A stretch of DNA of 64,000 bases. It comes from Acanthaster planci (taxonomy: Eukaryota > Echinodermata > Asteroidea > Valvatida > Acanthasteridae). The stretch lies in contig NW_019091431.1 of assembly GCF_001949145.1 (NCBI RefSeq), positions 1,595,030 to 1,659,029 on the forward strand, given 5' to 3'. The position numbers were made by a program, and so were the translations under genes. Each line of letters begins with the position of its first letter. The first letter of the stretch is position 1. Shown here in pieces: positions 1 through 13,000 of this stretch. The notes under the pieces were generated by a model. The model was not told where the DNA came from. It did no database searches and worked only from the letters and a program-made list of their open reading frames with translations.

Positions 1-555
1 NNNNNNNNNNNNNNNNNNNNNNNNNNNNNNNNNNNNNNNNNNNNNNNNNNNNNNNNNNNNNNNNNNNNNNNNNNNNNNNNNNNNNNNNNNNNNNNNNNNN
101 NNNNNNNNNNNNNNNNNNNNNNNNNNNNNNNNNNNNNNNNNNNNNNNNNNNNNNNNNNNNNNNNNNNNNNNNNNNNNNNNNNNNNNNNNNNNNNNNNNNN
201 NNNNNNNNNNNNNNNNNNNNNNNNNNNNNNNNNNNNNNNNNNNNNNNNNNNNNNNNNNNNNNNNNNNNNNNNNNNNNNNNNNNNNNNNNNNNNNNNNNNN
301 NNNNNNNNNNNNNNNNNNNNNNNNNNNNNNNNNNNNNNNNNNNNNNNNNNNNNNNNNNNNNNNNNNNNNNNNNNNNNNNNNNNNNNNNNNNNNNNNNNNN
401 NNNNNNNNNNNNNNNNNNNNNNNNNNNNNNNNNNNNNNNNNNNNNNNNNNNNNNNNNNNNNNNNNNNNNNNNNNNNNNNNNNNNNNNNNNNNNNNNNNNN
501 NNNNNNNNNNNNNNNNNNNNNNNNNNNNNNNNNNNNNNNNNNNNNNNNNNNNNNN
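1..555. other. Assembly gap (Ns)
   Basis: Unsequenced. It directly abuts a 62-bp tandem repeat, which is the likely cause of the gap. Confidence 0.99.
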
Positions 556-698
556 TCTATCTATATTTCTTTTCAATCAGCAGAATGGGTCACAGTGAAC
601 AATTATATAGTTCCAACTCTATCTATATTTCTTTTCAATCAGCAGAATGGCTCACAGTGAACGATTATATAGTTCCAACTCTATCTATATTTCTTTTT
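556..698. repeat. 62-bp minisatellite, about 2.3 copies, cut by gap
   Basis: The unit begins TCTATCTATATTTCTTTT and recurs at 556, 618 and 680, an exact 62-bp period. Copies 1 and 2 differ at only a few bases, and the third breaks off near 698. Since the array runs straight out of the N gap, its true copy number is unknown. Confidence 0.9.
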
Positions 699-1796
699 AG
701 CAACAGTTCCAAAAATAAAGACAAGAACAATACCTAATAATGTAACTATAAACACACAGAAAAGTTACAAATCTGGTTCACAAAAGAACAAAGGAAGTTT
801 TAACATGTGTAAGCACACACATGTAGTTTTTTGGTAAACTATCAGGTACTTTGGGAAGAAGTTGCACATTACAAAAATACGCTTTTGTCTTTTATTTAGG
901 ATTCTTCAAATTAAATTTCACTCTCTCCTCATATCAAATTAATATTGCATAATAATAACTTTCGTTTAAAACAAGTTTCTTCGTTTAAAACAATTTTTAT
1001 TTGACAAAACAGGCACATGCAATTTTATTGATAAAACAATACGCAATATATAAAATGGAAATTAATTATTTTCATGGCATAAACAGCTGCAGCTGGTTGA
1101 AATGAAAGTCAACCTTCAAGGCAAACAAAATTCTAAACCTTGGCAATATGCGTTAGTCAAAACTGCAAAATGTGTTGCACTTCAATAAGCAGTGGGCTAA
1201 ATGGCAAACTCGTTTTCTTTTTAATGGAAGTCACATTTAAAGAAATTTCATTGAAATTTACCAACGCTTTATAACAAGTTTCCATTTCTCTTCTTCATTC
1301 ACTCAAAAACCATACATTAAAATAATTAGGTTAGGTGCTATACATCTTCCATGCAGAAACTCATGCAATTCTTAGAACCATTATACAACACAAGCCAGAA
1401 GTACAAAAAGCACACCACAGCTCATGCCAACTCACACAAGAGTATCAACCTCGCTTCTACATACCTCCTCCACCCCAGGGCTTACACTCCGATCTTGTTC
1501 AAGTATAGTGTGCACCGTGGCCTCTGGTGATGGCCTCTCTATTTGAGGTACGCAATCACGCAATGTAAGTTAGTGTCCCATCAGAGCTTTCAAATTTAAG
1601 TTGAAATTGCTACAAACTTCAAGAACTGTCACGAAAAAACCAAAACTTAAACCATGCTCAAGTTTCACACAGCCAAACAAAAGCTGCTAACACAAAATAA
1701 ACTATGAATCCAACTTCTGTCAGGCACTCAAATGTTGTACACTTTGCATAAAAGCAAGGAGAGGTAGACAGAGCCACAGAGTAATCACAAGACTTG

Positions 1797-2060
1797 CATG
1801 GGAGCAACATAGAACAATAACACACAGTAGCCTCAGCCACTATCAACAGATTAACCAATGTCCATGGGAGCAACACAGAACAATAACACACAGTAGCCTC
1901 AGCCACTTTCAACAGATTAACCAATGTCCATGGGAGCAACACAGAACAATAACACACAGTAGCCTCAGCCACTTTCAACAGATTAACCAACGTCCATGGG
2001 AGCAACACAGAACAATAATACACAGTAGCCTCAGCCACTTTCAACAGATTAACCAACGTC
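1797..2060. repeat. 66-bp minisatellite, 4 copies
   Basis: Units begin CATGGGAGCAACA at 1797, 1863, 1929 and 1995, an exact 66-bp period with only a few differences between copies. As 66 is a multiple of three, the minus strand stays open across the array and translates as a 22-residue repeat (TLVNLLKVAEATVCYCSVLL followed by PW). Nothing else suggests coding: no known family, no splice context, and hydrophobic low-complexity composition. Confidence 0.92.
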
Positions 2061-2744
2061 GTCTGAACTCGGAGTATGACTACAAGGACTGATAATATTT
2101 CCCGAACATGAACCCCTCTCCAAGTCAGCTCCTTGGCCATTTCCCTTGTATTAGAATCAAGAGACATGCATGATGCACTCTAGTGGCTGCCCATGGATTG
2201 AACTAACTGATACAACTGAAGTAAGGAAACAGAATAAAGCCTCTGTTACAACACGCCGATGGACGATCAGAAATACTCCAGAACCATACCATTACAATGA
2301 GAAACAGAACCCCATACTCTCAAGTAGCAGACACCTGAAATAACCATATATTCTGAGTTCACTGACAGCCACAACCAGTTTCTTGAAAAACATTAGCTCA
2401 CTGTGGAAATTGACCTTTTTAAAGACCACTGAGCGATATTCTGCAGATTCCCTTTCCAATGCAGCAAAGTTTACCTGAATTGGATTTGTTGTATGAAATG
2501 TAAGCTTTGATTTCCACTTGTTTTTAAGTCTTGATTTTTTGACAAGGATTGATGTTTCACATTGTTACAGCGATATACAAAGGCACAACATTCAGCAGAG
2601 TGCAGTCACAACAAAACAAGACCTGTGAACACTGAACATGAATTTATGTAAAACTCTGCTCTACAGATTTACAACAATCATTGTAATTGAAGTATAGGGG
2701 AACAAAACTAAACATGGCAATACAGATATATCTATCTATCTAAT

Positions 2745-2840
2745 ATCTGGAGCTCGGCAATTGGATAGGATGGTATTGTGGTTTTTGGAATGGTTGGTCT
2801 CGAGTTAGAATCCAGCCTGTGCCTCTCATTCAATCAAGGC
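2745..2840 (+). repeat. Possible degenerate tRNA-like (SINE) fragment
   Basis: A stretch with GGATAGGATGGT and, about 40 bases on, GAGTTAGAATCC resembles decayed A and B boxes of a tRNA-derived promoter. No cloverleaf can be drawn. Weak call. Confidence 0.25.
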
Positions 2841-5800
2841 ATTGAACAGTATCCATTTTTCTTGAATTATTAGCCCCAAGCAGACATCCACATTATGGGT
2901 AAAAAGAGCATGTCCTTCAGGTCATGGAAAACTGCGATCAAGATTTCTTTTAGATAATGGTACCATTATTTTGAGGATACGATCCTTGTGATTTATTTTA
3001 AGTGATAGGCTATATAGCTATACTGCTCTGGTTCCCATTCCAATGACAACGACATCAAATCTTCCCAAAAAAGGAGAGAAATGAAAGATCAGCTGAATAT
3101 ATATTGTAAAACTGAGGATAATTTCAATACAAGACACAACTACTGGGGGCGCCATTCATCAAAAGCGATCATACCTAGGGCATGGTTGCATATACCCACA
3201 TCCCCTGAGAGAGGGCATGCAAGGACCAACCCCTCTGAGGGTTGGTAGTACAGGCAAGCCAAGCTGAACCATGAGCACATACCAGCTGCCTTCTGCCCAG
3301 ATGCGTGCATCACCAAGGAAAAAAGAAACAAATGAATTATCAATTATTTTTTTTTAAGCTGAATTGATGATTACTTGGAATCAGGCAACTACCGGAACCA
3401 GGCAAACCTGTATAATTATTCCACGATAGGACATGCTGTAATTTAAAACAAAATAGGATTAGTAAGGGGGAAAACGTTCCAAGAACATTGGTTCCAAATG
3501 AGAACTTTCATATAACAATCACATGACAAATATCTGCCATTCACAAAGCTAAGGTATGAAACATTCCTCTACAATGGTTGATGCATGGATGAAAGAAATC
3601 ATGAAAGCATTGTGGTTAAAGCTAAACCAACAACATGCAGTAAGTTTCCAATAAAATGGTACTGAAATGGCACGATGTAGTTGTATAACTTCTCAGAACT
3701 CTTAGAGTGGTTTCTGAAAAGAAGAGCATCCTACCATTACATGTATTAGTATTTGAGGTATGGTGGACACAATAGGAGGACGCTATTGAGTTTTGGTAAA
3801 ATGTTCTCCGAACTTTATGGACAGTTTTGCTGTTTACAATACACTTTGGAGGCAACATTTTCCAATGCATTTGAGACAAAGGGGCTCTCGTTGCCTATCT
3901 TGGACTAGTTTGAACACTATCAAATCGGAGTAAAGGTCATATTGAAGACTGTCCAATCAGAGCAAATCTCACATTACTTTAAAGAGAAAGGAAATAATTG
4001 ATTCCATGAAATGCCCTCACTCACACAGGGCAAGCTGCCCATAGAGTTCTCTCATTAAATAGGGCTAAAATGTTATCAAGTATAATAAACTCTACAGGCA
4101 TACAGTAAAGATGTGAAGGACAACACAACCACTAGACAATACAGGACTAGCACAAGTCTACTTCAAGTAGACATTTTATAAAGGACTTAAGGAAAGTTGC
4201 AACTCCTTTTTTGAACGCGAGGCAGCAGTAAAGTTTACAAAGGGTTTTAACATGCACAAAGGCTCAGGATGGTTAGAAATACAGAAACTAAAAGAACCAG
4301 AACAACAACAAAAGGGATCTACATCCAAACTGACGGTTAAAACTTCTTCAATATTCTAGATATATGCCACGAACTCTTTTCCCATTTGAAATCAGTAGAA
4401 GAGCCATGTATCAGATCAAACACAGGAAACGATTTTATAACAGATCCATGCTGTGATTCCATGAACTCGAGCCTCTCCTCGATTACACAAATTTCCGCTT
4501 TGGGAAACTTAAAACTCTGCCGGTAAATTATATAGATCAGGGTTGAATTTCATGCTTACGAAGTTGATGTGCTTGGCAGAGGTCTGGTAGGAAGCAGTCA
4601 CAAGCAATCTGCACTGCATGCCACTTGGCTGGTAACCGGATTTGGTATTCCTATGCTCAAAGGCAGATCCACGGGGGCCAAACAGGGGCCATGTTCCTCC
4701 CTCCCCCGATAAAGATTTTTAAAAGTCTTTGGGAAAAATGAGACACAGTTTTTCCTCTTTTTTTTCATTCCCATCTCTTCAAAAAGCACATTTGAAGCCC
4801 ATAAATGTAGCCTCATCGCAAACAATTTTGCCTCAATTCCAACAATTTGGTTCTGAATCTGCCTCTGCCTATGCTTAGTACATGTATATCATTGTAAAAC
4901 ACTTCCACAAGTTTCACTATAGACCTCTTTCACGGGTCAGCCAGCTTGCTTTTCTACCATTCAAAGCAACGTAACCAAACTGAAGCTGGAAGAAATATTA
5001 GTCTGTTCCCTTTTATCAATATGTGAAGTTGTATTTACCATTGCTAACTGGGCTACAGGGAACCAGAGAAACATGGCAAACAAAATTATACACAAAATCT
5101 GATAGGTGCAGATGTAGATGAATCAACATGGAGCTGCCGCCATGAATGATGTTGTCTGATTTACTGCATACTACAGGTCTGTTACAGGAGGAGATCATGA
5201 TGAGAGATGCCTGATGGGATATCTTGGTGTGATTTCAGGATGACATCATCATGAGGCCGCCTGACTGGAAATTCTCAAGAGGGTGCAAGGAAGGACAATT
5301 CAAGTCCAGTTGTTTGGTTTGCACTGGGTCACATGGATGGACCATCTGACGCAGGCAACACTTTGTAAAGCAGTACAGCTTGTCTACAGCTCATGTGCTT
5401 TTGCCTAGGTTATCAAATGATATTTATCTATTTGCACAAGCTGCCTAAAACTACCGCATGCTTAAGCCAGACGGATAAGCAGCACTTCTAGAGTGGCATT
5501 TGGTTTTTTCACAGCAAAAGTTGTTAATGAGAAAAAAAACAGGGCTTGTTAGTTCAGCAATGGAAAGTGACTTCCATATGCTTTTAGGTCTTTTAATTCT
5601 CAAAAGCTGAACCTCACACAAGCAAGCACCCTGTTAATTTTTTTTTGCAGGTAAGCTTGGCAAAGTGAGTGCTGATACACCCTCCTGGGGAAATCTTGTC
5701 AGTTTTATGTTTGAGATGGAACAAGTGATGCAGTGGCAACCTTAACACCTCTGTGCTCCCCCCTCCCCCGGCTTCTTGGGGTGACAGATATTCTGTTGGG

Positions 5801-6985
5801 TGTTGTTTTTTTCCCCTTCAAGGTGTACTGTGATCTTAAACTGGCTTGACTGTCTCATACTGCAAGTTAACAAACAGTGTGCCTTGGTAACAAGTAATAC
5901 AGCACCCTTATTCGGGTGGGTATGCACAAAGTGGATACTCCAAATTTCCACCAGGTTTGGATTGGTCTAATGCGTACCAAGCATCTCTTGTGAGATGCAA
6001 GTCTGAAGACAGCCAACATTTTGCTTGATGAGTTAGGTTTCCCTTTCCGATGAAAGCCCCAAGCAAGCTCCCCCCCCTTTCCCCTCATCTGCCCCCTCCC
6101 CTCTGCCCCTCCTATACCACACCACTGGGACTGTGACAGAGTGATGCGTCAAAAGACATGTCTGACCTGGGGGAGGGATGGGCATCAGAGAGTGCCATAG
6201 ACTGTGCGGGGAATGTTTGTCTGTCGGTTGGCCGAACTGGCACCGTTCCTGAGCATAGTCTCTGACTCAAGCAGCTTATGGCATCTGCCCGTGTGCCACT
6301 TTAACTGTGGAGAGACCAGGCATGAAAAGGAATGGGAACAATTTTATTTCCGTATGGTAACTTTTTATCTTCCTCACGAAAAGAACCGGAGGCATCTTAA
6401 AAAGTTAAGCATCTCTCTTAAATTCATGGTACTGAATTTGAAATCTCTTGGAAGTTACGCACATGCTCATTAACATGTTCATTAAGAACACCTGCAAAGT
6501 GCACTTATGAACATATAGTACAGAGACTCTGAATCTCGCCTCAGTGACTTCAATTTCACTTCCTTATCACTTGAACCAATTTTAACAGACACGGTCCGGG
6601 GATCCCTTTGAAAGACTCAAAGGTCGACTCAGGAGTCAAAGGTCAGCTTAGAAGTATACAGGGCAACAGATGCATAACGGCGTTGAAATTTGCTAGTTAC
6701 GATGACAAAAGTATAGCAATCTATGGAAGGGCAAAAGGGTCCCAAACCACTATGCAGTGAGCTGGATGTGTAGATTGCTTGTTAAGATGTACAAATTTTC
6801 TCCTTACATGTGACAAAACCAAATGGAGTACTCTGCAGGTACTAAAAGCAATGGAATACTCATGTAAAACAAAACAAAAAAAGCTGCGACACCAAGCCTT
6901 TTTTCAAGAAGACAAACAGTATCAAACATGTCCCATCTTTTCCTTCTTACTTTCAAACTTATGTCATTTTTGAGGAGGGCACAAA

Positions 6986-7099
6986 CTACATATTTTCTGA
7001 AACGAGGTCTTGCCGACTTGTTGATCGTTCTCGCCCAGTCCAAGGCAGGCGAACTTCTCTCAAGATGAAGGTGCTTCCTTGCGCACACCCTTTTGGCTG
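6986..7099 (-). CDS. ATP11: Candidate terminal coding exon of ATP11
   Basis: The acceptor CTCAG (with an adjacent CAG, a NAGNAG pair) opens a phase-0 exon of 38 codons ending in TAG. Exon 30 also ends in phase 0, where ATP11 paralogues place their last variable intron. The tail contains GSTFILREV, similar to the remembered STIFMLSQ near the human ATP11A C terminus. If the donor of exon 30 were not used, translation would instead run about 50 codons into the intron. No transcript was available. Confidence 0.55.
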   Translation of the reverse strand, partial: QPKGCAQGSTFILREVRLPWTGRERSTSRQDLVSENM

Positions 7100-10000
7100 C
7101 TGAGACAAAAACGTCTGGAGTTAAAAGTAGGTGCTGCCATCCCAGCCAGCAGCCCTAACCAATGCATCCAATGTCCACTTGCTATCAGTAGATAGCAACA
7201 TTTTGTCTTTAAGTTACTTTTAATCTCAGCAAATATATGGAAGTACAGATTTATATATCAGCAATTGATTAAATTTTAGTTATTTACTATTAAATAAAAA
7301 TTCAGTAAAATGCGCTGAAAAAAACTAGGAGCAGTGTTTTCAAAAAGGAAAGATGTATGAAAAATGTGAACACTTAAATAGAAATAAGTAAGCTGTAATA
7401 ACTGCAATGGTGCATTTATATATAATACATAAAACTGTGAATGACTGAATGCCTGAGGTATCTAGACATTAACTTTCAAATTGTCTGGGTGTTTCTACAA
7501 TTTCGCCATCCTGTTGCGGTGCAAGAACTACTCAGGTGTACTGAAACATGTGCACAGAATGAGGAATGGAAACGTGGAAGTCTTTACAAGTTGAAAAACC
7601 AAGGATTTGGTGAGTTATGGTTTGTAGGGCTGCTGCTTCTAAAAAACTATGGAAACGAGAACAACTAGATGAACAACCATGAGAATTGGATCATCACACC
7701 ATGAGGAAATGTCAAATAAAGTTCTATGACTAATACAGTACTTGAAATAGGTGATCAGACTGATTCATTTTTCAAACAAGCTAGAAGTGAGACAGAAATG
7801 CCAAACTTCACATTAACCAATGTGGGAATGGGACTGCTAGAACATATTGTGCAGACAAGTTGAGGGCGTAGAAACATTTGTGACAAGGCAGATGATCTCC
7901 ATACCAAATGATATTTGCTGAACTGCAATTGCACATGCAATACAATGAATTTCTCTCCACTGTAGGGATAGGTCTACTTAAGACCATGTCCAAATCAGGG
8001 ATTACATGGCTACGGCTTTAGTTTTACCAATGGCAGCAGCACAGAGATTGGCCGCAGCCACAGGCAATATACCCATTTCAGATATGGCTGCTCACATATG
8101 GAGTCACAGAGTGGCCAGAACACAATGTAGGCGAGTCAACTACATTTTAATCCTTGCTCTGTGACTGACCACTGACTTTACCTGCAAAAATTGACAAATG
8201 TCTAAGAGCAGCTTGGCAAATCCAGCAGAACAAAGGTTGGACACTCACAATAAACCACTGCCTTCTGGTTGTATGTACACTCAAAATGTACACCAATTAG
8301 CCAACAGGTATCACAGACTCTCATAGACTCTCAAGGTCCATAGAGAACAGTGCAGTATCTTTGAGGGTACTGCCTTCTTTCACATGCTGATACATGAATG
8401 AAGTCACATATCCAGTCTACAGACTTTGAGGGGGCTGCAGTTAACTGCAGTTGAGAGTATTTGTAGACGGCCACTGAGGAACAATGCAGGCAATAAAAGT
8501 GTGTCTGCAGGAGATCTCTGTGCAACAAAATCTGACCGTGCAGTGTTCAGTTTTCCTGCAAGCAAGCTGCACCTTCTAGAATTCTCAGCTTGACCTGGTA
8601 AGCGCTGGTCAAGCTATTGGTAAGCACTGGTCAAGCTATTGGTAAGCACTGGTCAAGCTAGGTTGTGGCATTCACTGGGCCTGTTTGTTTCACATGGATC
8701 TGGATTGCAATCAGTGATCCCATTGCTGGTTGGTGCTATGCATTAGACAGGTTCTGGTGTCAGTGAATTAACGACAGATCATGGATCACGATCCAGATCC
8801 CCATGAAACAAACAGGCCCACTGCATCAGAAGGACACAGCTATCCAGTTGCAACTTAATTTACATTGCACAATCAGTGATTTCAACGACGTTACATGTTT
8901 ATACTAAGCGATCCTGTTACACATTCAAAGCAGCTCTCCAGAGTAAATATTGCCAATAAGAACTGTTTAAACCCTGTCCTGAAAGAATCTCACAGTCCCA
9001 ACAATGTGAGCTGTCATCATCCAAACAAGTCACCAAACAACCGACTAGTATCTTCCTGAAAGGTGGACTTACGTGGGCAATCTGGCTCTCCGAAGGAAAG
9101 AAGTAAAGCTGGCACGTCTTGTAAACAAAGTCCGGCAGGAAACAGGCCCCAATGACCAGGAGAATGAGAAACCAGACTGACAAGCTCTTCAGTGACATGA
9201 AGAAGACGTAGTAAACCGTGGTTGTGTCGAAAAAGTTCCTGGAAAAAAAAATTAAAAGAATCTAAAGAGGAACTGACGAGGTGCGCCGAATCAGTGATCT
9301 GATCGTGGGACAAATTGCTGTTCCTAGCACAAATCCAGACCATTTTATACCTTGAAACAAGCTTTTGCCGAAAACCTGTTGTAAGGCTTAATGATAGGCT
9401 ACTGATCTATTACAGGTGCAACAATGCCGTATTTTTCACAGCATGTTTTAGGTACACCTTGCCTTGACTTTTTGAGGGGACAAAATGTTCGGTGTAATAC
9501 TTTGTTAGAGTCTTTTCAATTTTCAATTTGCTCTGATCAGTTGATACCCATCATGCACAGGGCTAGTAAACATTTGTATTAGAAACATTGAGATATCTGA
9601 AATCAAATAAAACTTACCATCCTCCAAACACATTGTACCTGACAAACAAACAAGAAAGGATAAAAGAAAAAGTAGTTAGATTCGACTTGGTACTGGAACA
9701 AAAAGAAAACAAGTTGTTGCATAATTACATACAGGATTTGGGCAAAATCGGATTTTGGAAACAATAAGGAGATGGCTATAAATATGAGTACTACACACCA
9801 TACGAATGCAGTATAGATGGACGTCAACACTGGATAGGCCAGAATAGAGATTGCCATGGCACCTATTGTGATCCAGTTCCAGCACCTAGTCTCTATTCCA
9901 AGCTGAAAATTCAAACATAAATAAAAATCAATCACTTGAATCGCATTAAATGTACAATGAAATACAACAGAGGGACACTTTCTAACGATGCAAAAAGGGC

Positions 10001-13000
10001 CAATGAGTTTGACGTACAGAAAGAATTTACTATGCAAAAAATAGGTTATTGGCTCAAATTCTGTGTTTTTTTGAAAATATGTATGACTGGTATTCATTTG
10101 ATTTACACAAGTCTACTCAAATCAAACCTTAATACTGGGCAAGATTGCTAAATTCCAAGCTCACAATTGATCACCTCAAGCTCACCTTGATGTTTGCAAT
10201 CAGGATACAACAAGTGTAGAGAATGGTCCCGAATGACCAGTTGCCCATGTTCTGTGAACAAACAAGAAACGAGGATGTGATGACACAACAACATACAAGT
10301 CCTTGTAACCATTGGCGACCGCATTTTGATTCACATTTATTTTTCCTCCTTGACACTGTACGTGCATTTTCCTTGAGACTGTGTCTTTACCTGATTACTA
10401 TCTGAATATTTTCATATCATTGAATATTTATACTTGCAAATATTATGTATTTGTCATTCATGCCGAATAAAGTTAAAGTTCAGATTTCAACAGGCTTTTG
10501 TTTCAAACATTGATAGTAGCCGCTCACCTTTTGATCTGGGTAGAGTGATGCGTCATTCTTGAAGACCAACATGGTGAAGTAGTAAATCACTACGGCATGG
10601 AGCATACCTACACGTGGGTGAAATAAAACCAGTCAGGAGCTTGGAATATTGAAAACTTACAAACAAGGTTTTAGGTAAGAATTAGGCAAAGTTGCTGTCA
10701 AGTCGGGGGAGTTCATGGTTAGTTTACTGAATAAAGCAAAGTTGAATGCAAGAGTCTGGGACCTAGTTCTAAGTACATAAAGGCAAAAAATGAAGATTAC
10801 AAGTGTTGTCAAGTCGGGATGCCCTAAGGTCAGAGTTAACTGAGAACAGCAGTCCGGGACCCAGTCCCACTGACACCCAGGATGTGTTTGATTAAGGTTT
10901 TTTGCTATGGCTTTGAGCTATAGCAATGACATGATGCCGTGACAATCCCTAGCAACAGACCACAAAACATCCATTAAAGTACCGGCCAATGACAATCAAG
11001 GTATCAGACTGACTTCTGAGCAGTTGACAGAAAACTGAATGGGAGTTGGGGTGTTAGACCAGCTTACCCAGTGCTAGCCAGTAGACGCACTGGATCCAGG
11101 TTAGCTTGGCGTTCTTCTGAATCTCCCTGTAAAGCCGGGGATTCTCAACAAGCATCTCGCTGGACAGGTGCTGCTCCACGATCCCGTAGATGAGAATGGG
11201 CAGCGATGTGTAAGTGATGTTGAAGAGAGTTAAATAGAAGCTGTCATAGATGGTCTGGAAAAGAAAGGGAGGTATTATGAATTAACGGCGCAACAACTGT
11301 TGAGAGTGTGGAATCCTATGTGCCAAGTGATAGTACTTGATAAAGGGTAAGTTTTCAAGCATATTTCAAGTAAGTCCATACTTACTTGTTCAGAAAAGGC
11401 AGAATAGAAGGCGTAGAAAAACTGAGCAGTGATGAAGGCAACATTCTGCAAAATGAGAAGAAAAAGTGATGGAAACCAGTCCGACTATACAATTTGAGAA
11501 ATCCAATTATTAGTGGCATGATGTCCAGCACTGGAATGTCCATCAAGGCCTAGATCATTTCAACATCCCTTAATGCAACAAATCAACAAAGTCAAATCTA
11601 GCCTAAGCTCACCCCCAAATTCACACTAACCTAACCCTATCCAGCCAAGCCCATCCAACCCAACCCCAACCTACAACCTAACCCAACCAAGCCTGTCCAA
11701 CCCAACCCAACCTNNNNNNNNNNNNNNNNNNNNNNNNNNNNNNNNNNNNNNNNNNNNNNNNNNNNNNNNNNNNNNNNNNNNNNNNNNNNNNNNNNNNNNN
11801 NNNNNNNNNNNNNNNNNNNNNNNNNNNNNNNNNNNNNNNNNNNNNNNNNNNNNNNNNNNNNNNNNNNNNNNNNNNNNNNNNATACCAACCCAACCCAACT
11901 AACTCACCTTGTAGAAAAAGTACTGTACTGTGATTGCAATGCGGTTGTAGTACCACGCTCCATGCACAAGGAGCACCCGTATAAGAAACCTAAAGCGGGA
12001 GAATGCATAGTCACTACATCGGACGGCCTGCCGACCCTCTTTACCCATGATGCCTGGCGAAAGAAAACAACAGCCAATGAAAGAACAAAAGGAGAAAGAA
12101 AATCTCATCATTCTGTCCCAAATCAGTAATCCAATTCTGCATAAATTTAGATTTCAATGCCATTTCTGAAACTTCTATATAAACACACAAGACTTTCAAA
12201 AGTTTAACTTCTTAGCTCTATCAAAAATTTCATGAAGGCCTCTCAACTGCCAACTTTTCCCCAGAACTATATCAAGCACAAAGGTGGCATACTGATTCAA
12301 ATGTATGATTTAAGTTACTGCAAATGAATTTAAAAAAAAAAATTTACTTCCTCTTCTCAAATTCTTGGCATTGATTCTGTGAAGCTAACAGGGGAATAAG
12401 GACAGAGACCAGAAGCCTGGAAAACGACAGCAGCCTTACCAAGACCAATGTGAGCTTCCTGGATCATGCTGACATCATTGGCACCATCACCAATGGCCAT
12501 GGTAGTTGGGCGCTTGTCCGAGAATTTCACCAGCTTGACAACCTGAAAGATCAACAGTTAATACACATTTATAAAACCACTTCAACCATCCAAATGTTAC
12601 AAACAAACCTGAAATGTTCATCAGAAATTCCAGCATCTTGGTAGCTTTATAGATATATATCTCAATTTTCAGACACAACAGAAAAAATTTGTCACCTGGG
12701 ATGTAAACCTCTGACCTCTGGAATGCTGTATAAGTGCTCTACACGAAGAGCTAATTCATTACATGACCTTATTCCACAAAATTGTCACTACCAAGCCAAT
12801 CACCAGGATTTGAACCTTTGCCCTCCTCAATGCCATATCAATGTTGTATCATCTCTGCAATCTTCGCCTGCAATATGGGTCTCCTAGCTTTGTTGATACG
12901 ATGGGTACTGTTTGATGCGTAACGAAAACTCCTCTTAGATGGTTACTAGCCAAATGTCTGGTAAAGTTTCCACACGGAGAGGAACTTCACCTCTGCTTTT

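Larger units (their letters stand above)
699..6985. other. No gene recognised; downstream of ATP11
   Basis: I found no exon with family similarity here on either strand. The stretch is AT-rich with short C-rich tracts (5755-5770, 6068-6110), a 66-bp minisatellite and a possible degenerate tRNA-like fragment (2745-2840). Part of it may be 3' UTR of ATP11: a minus-strand AATAAA lies at 6343-6348, about 640 bases past the proposed stop codon. Confidence 0.6.
7100..9072. other. Last ATP11 intron
   Basis: About 2 kb without further coding signal. It holds a 22-bp tandem repeat at 8597-8661 and a small inverted-repeat DNA element at 8677-8819. Confidence 0.5.

Noticed and set aside
1658-2167. Long minus-strand open frame of 169 codons
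   Set aside because: It is the translation of the 66-bp minisatellite plus flanks; no family similarity or splice context.
8917-9072. Read-through tail of ATP11 exon 30 as the normal C terminus
   Set aside because: A good donor at 9072 and a family-like downstream exon make splicing more likely; kept only as an alternative.
9603-10097. 164-codon minus-strand frame
   Set aside because: It is ATP11 exon 28 read through both splice sites, not a separate gene.
11637-11956. Open frames across the second gap
   Set aside because: Artefact of Ns and GGTTGG repeat; part overlaps true ATP11 exon 23.
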